A stretch of DNA of 47,354 nucleotides, taken from Bacteroidales bacterium (GTDB lineage: Bacteria > Bacteroidota > Bacteroidia > Bacteroidales > P3). Below are positions 7,032 to 14,335 of this stretch, piece after piece. Made by a program: the position numbers and the translations under genes. The DNA is taken from positions 1 through 47,354 of the forward strand of contig JAGCYV010000049.1 in assembly GCA_017960605.1 (NCBI GenBank), read 5' to 3'. The notes beneath the pieces are model-generated. The model saw only the letters and a program-made list of their open reading frames with translations. It ran no database searches and was not told where the DNA came from. The stretch's first letter is position 1; every line of letters starts with the position of its first letter.

Positions 7032-9558
7032 ACCTCAACAACGTCACCGATCCCTTCAACGTCCGGGTCACTGTGGGTTCGTAGTCGGTGGTGTAGCGTA
7101 TGATATAGACGTAGGCTCCTGTCTGGCACGGGTCGCCCTTCAGGTCGCGTCCGTCCCACTGCCCATCCACCTCGTGGCTCCGGAACACCATCTCGCCGCG
7201 ACGGTTGTATATCAGCGTCTCTTGGGTCAGCAGGTGCCGGCTCACCGAGCCGAAGGTGCCGTTGCGGTCGCTGTTGCCCGGGTTCTCGGGAGTGAAGGTG
7301 TTGGGCACCCAGATGACGTCCTTGCGGAAGGGCAGCGTGATGTAGGCCGTATCCACGCATCCGTGCTCGCTGTATTCCACCATCTTGATGGTGGCTTCGT
7401 CGTCGCTCAGCGGGATGGTGTAGTAGGTGGTCGCCGTAGTGGCGGTCTCCCCGTTGGGGAAGATCCAGGTGCGGCGCGCTCCGTTCACCGACAGGTCGGT
7501 CAGCTCCACCTCGAAGTGGTCGAGGTCGAAGTATTCCAGGCTGGAGCCGATGCGGGTCGTCATCGGGAAGATGTCCAACCACAGCTGCACCGTCGAGTCG
7601 CAGTGGGCCGCATTCTCCAAGTGCACCACATCCTCGTCTCTCGTGGCATCGTTGCTCTCGGTATAGGTGCGTCCGTTCTGCCAGGTCACAGGTTTGCAGT
7701 CGTTGATACGGTCCACGGTGAAACTGGCCGGAGCCACTTTCAGGTGCAGGTGCACCACCGAGTCGCAGTCGGCCACGCTGGTGGGCAGCGTCACCCTCGG
7801 CGACGTGGTGCTCTGGCGGTAGTCGCGTCCATCAACATCCCAGTGGTAGGTCTCTCCTTCGCAGATGGTGTCGTACAGGATGGTGTCGTAGGCCGGGAAG
7901 GTGCGCAGCAGGAAGTATTTCGTCTGCTGGCATCCGCTCACGAAGAGGGCGGTGTATTGGATCAGTATCGAGTCGATGTGGCCCGGCTGCACGTGGAGCG
8001 CGGTGTTATCGGGATAGAACAGGGCGGGGATGCGTTTCAAGCCAGCCACCTCGTCTTCGTACATCTCGCCCAGCACCAGCAGGCTGTCGGGCAACTGGGT
8101 GTTGGCACCGCCGTTCAGACGGCGGATGAGTACCGTGGTGCTCACCGTGTCCTGCAACGGCGGGTATTCTATCATCAGCTTGGCTGTGGTGCCCGAGCAA
8201 ATCACCATCGAGGTGTCGGACGGAGTGCCTTCGGCGGGCCGCAGGGTCATGCGGTGGGCCGTATCCATTCCGATGGTGATGGTGTCGCCGATGGTGCGCT
8301 GCACGCCGCTGGCGTCAATATAGGTGATGCGGAAGGCGTAACGCGAGGTCTCGGTCGGCGTGACCCATGCCCTTGTGAGCCTCGGGCAGTTGGGGAAATC
8401 AGGATTTGCCAAGTCCTGTTGCATCTTCTCGCAGTAGCCGTTGGGGTCGTTGGGATCTTGTGTGAGTGGGTAGTCGGGGGTGCCGTCGTCGAAGATGCGG
8501 TACCAGTTGGTGGCGGGGTATGAGTAGCCTTGCGGCGTAAAGCGGAAGGCGATGGTGTCGAGCGTCGTGTTGAATTTGTTCAACCCTTCGGGATAGAAGG
8601 CGGCCGGCGAGTTGGGGGCGATATATACCAACGGCGATGTGGGGATGGTGTCGGGCTGCTGCAGGTTGCCCGTAGCGTTCTGGATGCCCAGGATGCCCAT
8701 GCCGTTCTGCCAGTTGGTGTTCACCCCGCGGCGCTTCACATGCACCTCGATGATGTTCGAGCCTTCATAGCAGACAATCTGGTAGGTGCAGCGGTTGTCG
8801 AGGTTGCGGGTGCCGGGGAAGGTGGGAATGCCGTTCCACGAGGCGATAATCTTGCGGCAGGGTTCCTCTCCCTGGATACCGTAATAGATGCCCTGGTCGC
8901 CGTGGAGGTACGCCGCCACGGGGTGGGTGTCTTCATAGATGCCATAAATGGCGTCGCGCATCTCGGCGGTGGTGCAACCCATGGCGCCGGGCACACCGGT
9001 CTTCGTGTTGGTCCACGGCAGGTTGGCCGAGAAACGCCACGGGCAGTATTTGCCCGCCGTGCTGGTGTTGAAGGTAATCAATCCGTTGGCACCCAGCACG
9101 AAGAAGTTCTTCTGTATGCCGAAGAAGTGGAAGGGAAAGGGAATCGCGGTGGCCGCTGCGGCAAAGTCGTCGTCGGTGTTCACGGGCATCTTGGTGCCGC
9201 CCGCGAAGGTGGGGTCTGGCGGGTCGAAGGGGATGGTATCCACCGTGTATTGCCCGTTGAAGTACTGCACAGGGATGTAAGGCATGCAGGAGAGTTCTAT
9301 CTGGTGCTCGATGCAGGTCACCACGGTGTCCCATCCGTTCACCCTGTACTGCTTCAGTGGCGTGTGGTTGTGCTTTTGCATGATCTGCACCTCGGGGCAG
9401 GGCGACTGTACCAACGGCCACTGATAGACGCCGCAATCCATCGGCTCGCTCGGGTCGCTCGGACCGCAGGGTGACTGAGCCTCTACGCGCGTGTGCCCGA
9501 TACCTATAAAAAGGAAGGTTAAACCTAGTATGCTGACTATGTGTCGGATAGTGGTCAT
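7030..9558 (-). CDS. secreted protein with T9SS type B sorting domain (paralog 1)
   Basis: An 842-residue exported protein, first of the tandem pair. I place the start at the ATG 9556-9558, because it gives a normal signal peptide (MTTIRHIVSILGLTFLFIGI) and lies 22 bases after a good -7 element; a start further upstream would put about 25 basic residues before it. The C-terminus (VPNTFTPENPGNSD, TLIYNRRGEMVFRSHEV, WDGRDLKGDPCQTGAYVYII) is the gliding-associated type B sorting domain. The body matches its downstream paralog along its length, including the PCPEVQIMQKHNHTP segment and CYEGSNIIEVHVKRR. It is probably exposed on or released from the cell surface. The pair looks like a gene duplication followed by divergence; the ligand or substrate is unknown. 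Confidence 0.85.
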   Translation of the reverse strand: MTTIRHIVSILGLTFLFIGIGHTRVEAQSPCGPSDPSEPMDCGVYQWPLVQSPCPEVQIMQKHNHTPLKQYRVNGWDTVVTCIEHQIELSCMPYIPVQYFNGQYTVDTIPFDPPDPTFAGGTKMPVNTDDDFAAAATAIPFPFHFFGIQKNFFVLGANGLITFNTSTAGKYCPWRFSANLPWTNTKTGVPGAMGCTTAEMRDAIYGIYEDTHPVAAYLHGDQGIYYGIQGEEPCRKIIASWNGIPTFPGTRNLDNRCTYQIVCYEGSNIIEVHVKRRGVNTNWQNGMGILGIQNATGNLQQPDTIPTSPLVYIAPNSPAAFYPEGLNKFNTTLDTIAFRFTPQGYSYPATNWYRIFDDGTPDYPLTQDPNDPNGYCEKMQQDLANPDFPNCPRLTRAWVTPTETSRYAFRITYIDASGVQRTIGDTITIGMDTAHRMTLRPAEGTPSDTSMVICSGTTAKLMIEYPPLQDTVSTTVLIRRLNGGANTQLPDSLLVLGEMYEDEVAGLKRIPALFYPDNTALHVQPGHIDSILIQYTALFVSGCQQTKYFLLRTFPAYDTILYDTICEGETYHWDVDGRDYRQSTTSPRVTLPTSVADCDSVVHLHLKVAPASFTVDRINDCKPVTWQNGRTYTESNDATRDEDVVHLENAAHCDSTVQLWLDIFPMTTRIGSSLEYFDLDHFEVELTDLSVNGARRTWIFPNGETATTATTYYTIPLSDDEATIKMVEYSEHGCVDTAYITLPFRKDVIWVPNTFTPENPGNSDRNGTFGSVSRHLLTQETLIYNRRGEMVFRSHEVDGQWDGRDLKGDPCQTGAYVYIIRYTTDYEPTVTRTLKGSVTLLR

Positions 9559-9579
9559 CTCGATGTAGGTTTTATCCTG

Positions 9580-9587
9580 CAAAGATA
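9580..9587 (-). promoter_or_regulatory. Bacteroidota -7 element for the T9SS cargo genes
   Basis: On the minus strand the octamer reads TATCTTTG, an exact TAnnTTTG match, 22 bases before the ATG at 9558. No convincing TTTG is seen at the expected -33 position. Confidence 0.6.
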
Positions 9588-9698
9588 CGATTTTTATCCT
9601 AATAGAGACCCTTTTGACTCTTTTTGTTGTCAAAAAAGCAATAATTAACTTTTTTTAACAACACACTACGTCTTGATATTCAGCTCAGAATCCCCTAT

Positions 9699-9764
9699 GA
9701 CCTAGTATTGACCTAGTATTGACCTAGTATTGACTATATAATGACTATATAGTGACTATATAGT
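9699..9764. repeat. period-11 array, six units in two blocks
   Basis: Six consecutive 11-base units in perfect phase: three identical GACCTAGTATT, then GACTATATAAT and two GACTATATAGT. A partial seventh (GACTCC) follows. It lies in the 245-base gap between the end of mltG and the promoter of the T9SS cargo genes. Confidence 0.95.
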
Positions 9765-9803
9765 GACTCCTTTTTTTGTATGGTGTCATAAGGGTGTGAA
9801 TGA

Positions 9804-10733
9804 TTAAAGACCACGGCGGTTGAGTGCAGTGTGGAAGGCGGCAGCGTTGCGGTTGTGCTCGGCGAGCGTGGCGGCGAAGCGGTGGGTGCCGTCCATCGCG
9901 GGCGAGGCACAGAAGTAGAGATACTGGGTCTCCGGTGCATTGATGACGGCCTCGATGGAGGCTTTGGATGGCAGGCAGATGGGTGCGGGCGGCAGGCCGG
10001 TGTGGAGATAGGTGTTGAAGGGACTTTCGACAGCCAGATGTTTGTTCAGTATGCGCCGCAGGGTGAAGTCGCCGACGGCGTATTTGACGGTGGGGTCGGC
10101 CTGGAGGGGCATCCCCCGTTTCAAACGGTTGAGATAGACGCTGGCTACCAGGGGTTTCTCCTGATTGTTATTGGTCTCCTCTTCGACGATAGAAGCTAAA
10201 ATAACGGTCTCTTTGTCAACGCCTGTTTTGTCGTATTCGCGCTTCATGCGCTGCATGAAGGCATCGGGGGTGACGGTCCAATAGAATTCGTAGGTGTTGG
10301 GGCGGATAAGGTAGAAACTGTCGAGGGTGACGCGGAAGTCGTTGTGCATCAGCTTCTGGTTGAGGAAGTCGTTGAGTTGTTCGGGGGTACGGAACTTGCC
10401 GATAATGAGGCGGATGGGGTCCTGCTGGCCGTTGCGGAGCTTGCGGACGAGGGCGAGGGTGCGCATGCGAGGCTCGATGAGGTAGGAGCCGGAGCGTACT
10501 TTTGATTTGAATGTTGAAAATAGAAAGTTGAAAATATGGGTGTTGAGTCCCGGGGTAATGATGTGTTGGGCGTGGAGGCTGTCGCAGAGGGCTTCGTAAG
10601 TTGTGTTTTCGGGCAGGTTGAGACGCACGGGCTCGCTGTTGACGGTACGTGTGCCGAAGAGGGAGAGGGCTCCTACAGTGACGATGATTCCTATGGCGGC
10701 TATGACAGCCAGGATGATGAGTCTCTTTTTCAT
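9804..10733 (-). CDS. mltG: endolytic murein transglycosylase MltG (YceG-like)
   Basis: MltG is an inner-membrane lytic transglycosylase that cuts nascent glycan strands and so sets their length. The ATG at 10731-10733 overlaps the GNAT stop (ATGA) and directly precedes a lysine-led membrane anchor (KKRLIILAVIAAIGIIVTVG); this beats an upstream start with 24 charged residues. The catalytic signature ILASIVEEETNNNQEKPLVA, then VYLNRLKRGMPLQADPTVKYA, and SPFNTYLHTGLPPAPICLPS are all present; the Glu in SIVEEE is the expected catalytic acid. At 309 residues it is a little short for the family. A period-7 array encodes about residues 66-76 (NFLFSTFKSKV) in the N-terminal LysM-like part. Confidence 0.92.
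   Translation of the reverse strand: MKKRLIILAVIAAIGIIVTVGALSLFGTRTVNSEPVRLNLPENTTYEALCDSLHAQHIITPGLNTHIFNFLFSTFKSKVRSGSYLIEPRMRTLALVRKLRNGQQDPIRLIIGKFRTPEQLNDFLNQKLMHNDFRVTLDSFYLIRPNTYEFYWTVTPDAFMQRMKREYDKTGVDKETVILASIVEEETNNNQEKPLVASVYLNRLKRGMPLQADPTVKYAVGDFTLRRILNKHLAVESPFNTYLHTGLPPAPICLPSKASIEAVINAPETQYLYFCASPAMDGTHRFAATLAEHNRNAAAFHTALNRRGL
10504..10538. repeat. in-frame period-7 array inside mltG
   Basis: Five 7-base units related to the complement of TTTCAAT (for example ATGTTGA, AAGTTGA, AAATAGA). They encode NFLFSTFKSKV in the periplasmic N-terminal part of MltG. Confidence 0.7.
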
Positions 10734-11122
10734 AGCAGTTTCTGCATACGGATGGTGTCGATGTAGCGGCCGTCGATGTTGAGCCACTCTTTGAATCGGC
10801 CGCACTCCTCGTATCCCGCTTTGCGGAAGAGGGCGACGGAGGCGGTGTTGGTGGCGGCGATATCGGCGAAAATCGTGTGAAGTGAGAAGTGTGAAGTGTC
10901 TAGGTTTTCAAGCTCTTTCAGCATCGCCAGCGCGTAGCCTTGCCGGCGGTATTCGGTGGCGACCATGATGCCGACGGCACAGCGGTGGTTGAGTGGGTCG
11001 TAGTTGTACAGATCCACACAGCCGTAGGGCAGCGCATAGAGCCGCAGGCTGCCGGAGGATAGCGATGCTCCTTCTTCGGCTTTTAATTCTACAATAGGTA
11101 TATCGGGAGTTTTAACTTTCAA
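10730..11122 (-). CDS. GNAT-family N-acetyltransferase, N-terminally shortened
   Basis: A GNAT acetyltransferase related to the SpeG/RimJ group. Acetyl-CoA binding (VATEYRRQGYALAML), the following IAATNTASVALFRKAGYEECGR and the C-terminal strand are intact. Homologues usually have about 50-60 more residues before CVDLYNYDP, including the first strand and helices that shape the substrate site; here a nondescript 30-residue leader replaces them. The only usable start is a TTG at 11120-11122, one codon after the recG stop and in the same frame, inside a period-7 array. A second array encodes about residues 72-83 (NLDTSHFSLHTI). The end overlaps the mltG start by 4 bases. It may be a decaying gene or a minimal functional form; the acyl acceptor is unknown. 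Confidence 0.65.
   Translation of the reverse strand: MKVKTPDIPIVELKAEEGASLSSGSLRLYALPYGCVDLYNYDPLNHRCAVGIMVATEYRRQGYALAMLKELENLDTSHFSLHTIFADIAATNTASVALFRKAGYEECGRFKEWLNIDGRYIDTIRMQKLL
10874..10908. repeat. in-frame period-7 array inside the GNAT gene
   Basis: Five 7-base units around AGTGTGA (CGTGTGA, AGTGAGA, AGTGTGA, AGTGTCT, and a degenerate last unit). They lie between the acetyl-CoA site and the IAATNTASVALFRK segment. Confidence 0.7.
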
Positions 11123-11131
11123 TTTTCAACT
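11111..11131. repeat. period-7 array at the recG/GNAT junction
   Basis: Three 7-base units (TTTAACT, TTCAATT, TTCAACT) of the TTTCAAY family. The array contains both the recG stop (11126-11128) and the probable TTG start of the GNAT gene. Confidence 0.75.
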
Positions 11132-13231
11132 GATTTTTCCCCATAGCATCTTGTTCTTTGAGCGTTCGATGTGTTGTTGCAGGAGGGGATAGGCGGATAG
11201 TGTCGGGTCCTTGGCGAGGAGGTCGTGGACATAGTTGCGGGTGGCGGCCACGAGGGGTTCGTCATCGACGATGGAGGCGAGCTTGAGGTCGAGCACGCCC
11301 GACTGCTGGAGGCCTTGCATGTCTCCCGGCCCGCGCAGACGGAGGTCGGCTTCGGCAATCTGGAATCCGTCGGTGGTGCTGCACATGGTGCGGATGCGTT
11401 CGGCGGAGGTGTGGCTCAGACGGTCGCGGGTCATGAGGATGCAGTAGGACTGGTCGGCTCCGCGTCCCACGCGTCCGCGCAACTGATGGAGCTGGGCGAG
11501 GCCGAAGCGTTCGGCGTTCTCGATGACCATCACGGTGGCGTTGGGCACATCGACGCCCACCTCGATGACGGTGGTGGCCACCATGATGTGGGTCTTTCCT
11601 TGCTTGAAGCGGTCCATCTCGAAGGCTTTCTCCTCGGGACGGAGCTGTCCGTGGACCATGGAGACCTGGTACTGGGGACGTGGGAAGTAGTTCTGCACCA
11701 TCTCCAGTCCGTCTTCGAGGTCGCGGAGGTCGAGCTTGGGGTTGTCGTGGATGAGGGGATAGACGAAGTAGGCCTGTCGTCCGGCATCGATTTGTTTCTT
11801 CAGGAAGCTGAAGACCAGCGGACGGCGGGGTTCGGTGCGGTGGTAGGTGAGGACGGGATGGCGTCCGGGGGGCAGTTCGTCGATGACGGAGCAGTCGAGG
11901 TCGCCATAGACGGTCATGGCCAGCGTGCGAGGGATGGGGGTGGCGGTCATCACGAGGATATGGGGCGGGATGGCCGACTTGCCCCAGAGACGGGCGCGCT
12001 GTTCGACGCCGAAGCGGTGCTGCTCGTCGATGACCACGAAGCCGAGGTCGCGGAACTGCACATCGTCTTCGATGAGGGCGTGGGTGCCGATGACAATCTG
12101 GGTCTCGCCGGCGGCGATGCATTCCTTGATGACTTTCTTGTCGGCGGGACGCACACTTCCGATGAGCAGTTCGACACGGATGTCCAATCCGTCGAGCATG
12201 CGGAGGAAGGTGTAGTAGTGCTGTGTGGCAAGGATTTCGGTGGGAGCCATGAGGCAAGCCTGGCATCCGTTGTCGAGAGCGAGGAGCATGCACATGAGTG
12301 CCACGAGGGTCTTGCCGCTGCCCACGTCGCCCTGCAGGAGTCGGTTCATTTGACGGCCGGAGCGCATGTCCTCGCGTATCTCTTTGATGACGCGTTTCTG
12401 GGCACCGGTGAGGGGGAAGGGTATCTTCTCGCGGTAGAAGAGGTTGAAGTGGTCTCCTACGGCGCTGAAGACGCGTCCGGCGGAATGCAGCTGACGCGAG
12501 GCGTGGGCGTATTGGTAGTCGAGCTGGAGGAAGAAGAGTTCCTCGAATTTGAGGCGTGTGCGGGCGGCCTCGAGTTGCTGCTGGCTTTCGGGGTAGTGGA
12601 TGGCGATGAGGGCTTCGCGTCGCCCCATGAGGTGGTATTGGGAGAGCAGTTCGTCGGGGAGCGTCTCGGGCACGTTTCCGAGGCATGAGCAGAGGGTTTC
12701 GGTGAGGCGGGCGAGCGCACGGGTACCGAGGCCGTGCTGCTTCATACGGTCGGTGGTGTTATATACGGGGAGGAATTTAGTGGGTGGCACTTGTTGTGGG
12801 CTATCTGCAGACCTCTCCCCACTACTCACTTCCAGTTCGGGATGGGACATCTGCCACTGCCCGTTGAAGAGGGTGGGTTTGCCCATGACGAGGTACTGCA
12901 CGTTGGGTTTCAATTTCTCGCGAACCCATTTGATGCCTTGGAACCAGACGAGTTGCAGGGTGCCTGTGGCGTCGCTGAAATCGACTGTCAGCCGCTCACG
13001 ACGAGGGCCGATGCTGGCGGTCTGCATGTTGCTCACTGTGCCGCGTAGCACCACATAGCCGCTTTCTTCAGTGAGGCTGGCGACGGTGGTCATCACCGAG
13101 CGGTCGATGTGGCGGAACGGGAAGTATTCCAGCAACTGGCCGCAGGTGTGGATATCCAGTTCGGTGGCCAGCACCTTGGCTTTGGAGGGACCAACGCCTT
13201 TGAGATAGACTATGTCGTCAGTGAGAATCAT
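11126..13231 (-). CDS. recG: ATP-dependent DNA helicase RecG
   Basis: RecG is a double-strand DNA translocase that remodels stalled forks and branched intermediates. The 701-residue product has the N-terminal wedge/OB region (VYLKGVGPSKAKVL at the start), then the superfamily 2 helicase motifs: Walker A LLQGDVGSGKTLVA, motif Ia CLMAPTEILA, a DEQH box (VVIDEQHRFGVEQR), motif III MTATPIPRTL, and motifs V/VI TTVIEVGVDVPNA and HQLRGRVGRG. Length is close to the usual ~690-700. The start ATG lies 14 bases inside the coaD 3' end, and the stop is within a period-7 array shared with the GNAT gene. Cytoplasmic. Confidence 0.96.
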   Translation of the reverse strand: MILTDDIVYLKGVGPSKAKVLATELDIHTCGQLLEYFPFRHIDRSVMTTVASLTEESGYVVLRGTVSNMQTASIGPRRERLTVDFSDATGTLQLVWFQGIKWVREKLKPNVQYLVMGKPTLFNGQWQMSHPELEVSSGERSADSPQQVPPTKFLPVYNTTDRMKQHGLGTRALARLTETLCSCLGNVPETLPDELLSQYHLMGRREALIAIHYPESQQQLEAARTRLKFEELFFLQLDYQYAHASRQLHSAGRVFSAVGDHFNLFYREKIPFPLTGAQKRVIKEIREDMRSGRQMNRLLQGDVGSGKTLVALMCMLLALDNGCQACLMAPTEILATQHYYTFLRMLDGLDIRVELLIGSVRPADKKVIKECIAAGETQIVIGTHALIEDDVQFRDLGFVVIDEQHRFGVEQRARLWGKSAIPPHILVMTATPIPRTLAMTVYGDLDCSVIDELPPGRHPVLTYHRTEPRRPLVFSFLKKQIDAGRQAYFVYPLIHDNPKLDLRDLEDGLEMVQNYFPRPQYQVSMVHGQLRPEEKAFEMDRFKQGKTHIMVATTVIEVGVDVPNATVMVIENAERFGLAQLHQLRGRVGRGADQSYCILMTRDRLSHTSAERIRTMCSTTDGFQIAEADLRLRGPGDMQGLQQSGVLDLKLASIVDDEPLVAATRNYVHDLLAKDPTLSAYPLLQQHIERSKNKMLWGKIS

Positions 13232-13640
13232 GTGCCATTCTTTCTCTCTCGAGGGTGCTGCTGATGTTGATGTGTTCGGGGTCGGCCATCACCAGGAGGG
13301 TTTCGATGGAGGGGTCCTGGAGGCGGTTGACGGCGGCCACGGTCTGTTCGTATTCGAGGTCGGCGGCGGTGCGGATGCCTCGGATGATGCACAGGGCTCC
13401 CGTCTGATGGCAGAGGTCGATGGTCATTCCGCGGTAGGCGGTCACCTCCACAGAGGGGCAGTCGCTCAAGGCCTCGCGGATGCGTTGCACCCGCTCCTCG
13501 GGACTGAACATGCAGTGCTTCTCCGAATTGACTCCCACGGCCACCACGATTCGGTCGAACAGGGGCAGCACACGGCGCAGGATGGCCTCGTGGCCGACGG
13601 TGAAGGGGTCGAACGACCCGGGGAACAGAGCGGTTGCCAT
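13218..13640 (-). CDS. coaD: phosphopantetheine adenylyltransferase
   Basis: CoaD transfers AMP from ATP to 4'-phosphopantetheine, giving dephospho-CoA in coenzyme A synthesis. The nucleotidyltransferase motif GSFDPFTVGH (the TxGH variant) is at residues 8-17, followed by the substrate-binding IIRGIRTAADLEYE and the ISSTLER motif near the end. At 140 residues it lacks roughly the last 10-15 residues after ISSxxxR found in most homologues; instead the frame ends 14 bases inside recG. The missing part forms a C-terminal helix and is not catalytic, so activity is plausible. Confidence 0.93.
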   Translation of the reverse strand: MATALFPGSFDPFTVGHEAILRRVLPLFDRIVVAVGVNSEKHCMFSPEERVQRIREALSDCPSVEVTAYRGMTIDLCHQTGALCIIRGIRTAADLEYEQTVAAVNRLQDPSIETLLVMADPEHINISSTLERERMAHDSH

Positions 13641-13652
13641 ATCAGTGTTCAG

Positions 13653-14324
13653 TTAGAATTGCCAGATAAGACGGAAGAGGAGGCTGTGGTTGTGGCAGTT
13701 GTTGGTCCAGCTGTACCAACGTCCCTGCCGGTATTCGGAGAAAGTCCATTCGCGTTTGACGGGAACGACGGAATACTGCCAGCGGATGTTGAACTGGAGC
13801 CCGCGCCAGACGGTGAAGCGGGCGTCGGCCACCACGGAGATGTCGTCGTAGAGGAAGGTGTAGTCGGTGGTGTCGGGGATGAAGTACAGCGGGTTGTATT
13901 CTCCAAGGAACCGGGGTTGCTGCACCAGTCGGCCGTAATCCATGCCCACGCCCACCAGCATGCCTCCGTAGGGGTCCTGATAGTGGAAGAGGAGGGGAAT
14001 GTCGATGTAGTTCAGCTGGATATCGGCTCTGTAGGGATTGACGGAACGGTTGTAGGCACCGCGTTGGGTGAAGAGCACCTCGGTGCTGACTCCCCAACGA
14101 TTGCTCTCGCTGATGGAGGCCAGTGCACCTATGCCGCCTGTGAAGCCGGCCTTTCGGAAGCCTTTCAGTTCGTCGCCCTCAATCTGCGACAACGCCACAC
14201 CCGAGGTGACATAGGCGTGGATGCGCTGTGCCTGAACCGAATGGAAAATGGAAGAGTGAAAAATGAAAAACAGGCTGGCGCAGACTAGCACAAGAACTTT
14301 CGTATGTTTATTGCTGACCATCAT
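13653..14324 (-). CDS. PorT-like outer-membrane beta-barrel protein
   Basis: A 223-residue predicted outer-membrane beta-barrel of the type annotated PorT-like or outer membrane beta-barrel in Bacteroidota. A signal peptide ends at VQAQ, followed by alternating hydrophobic strands (for example YVTSGVALSQIEG, YIDIPLLFHYQ) and a terminal aromatic strand ending in LIWQF. I chose the ATG at 14322-14324; an earlier TTG at 14337 lies in a short array. The signal-peptide core LFFIFHSSIFHS (residues 18-29) is encoded by a period-7 DNA array. No ligand or enzyme activity can be inferred. It sits 12 bases upstream of coaD and directly after a glycosyltransferase gene. Confidence 0.7.
   Translation of the reverse strand: MMVSNKHTKVLVLVCASLFFIFHSSIFHSVQAQRIHAYVTSGVALSQIEGDELKGFRKAGFTGGIGALASISESNRWGVSTEVLFTQRGAYNRSVNPYRADIQLNYIDIPLLFHYQDPYGGMLVGVGMDYGRLVQQPRFLGEYNPLYFIPDTTDYTFLYDDISVVADARFTVWRGLQFNIRWQYSVVPVKREWTFSEYRQGRWYSWTNNCHNHSLLFRLIWQF
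14238..14272. repeat. in-frame period-7 array forming a signal-peptide core
   Basis: Five 7-base units (CGAATGG, AAAATGG, AAGAGTG, AAAAATG, AAAAACA). Read on the minus strand they give the hydrophobic segment of the barrel protein signal peptide. Confidence 0.75.
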
Positions 14325-14335
14325 ATTTTCAACTT

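Noticed and set aside
12780-12835. Possible repeat-derived insert in recG (SSGERSADSPQQ)
   Set aside because: No consistent period could be found by eye.
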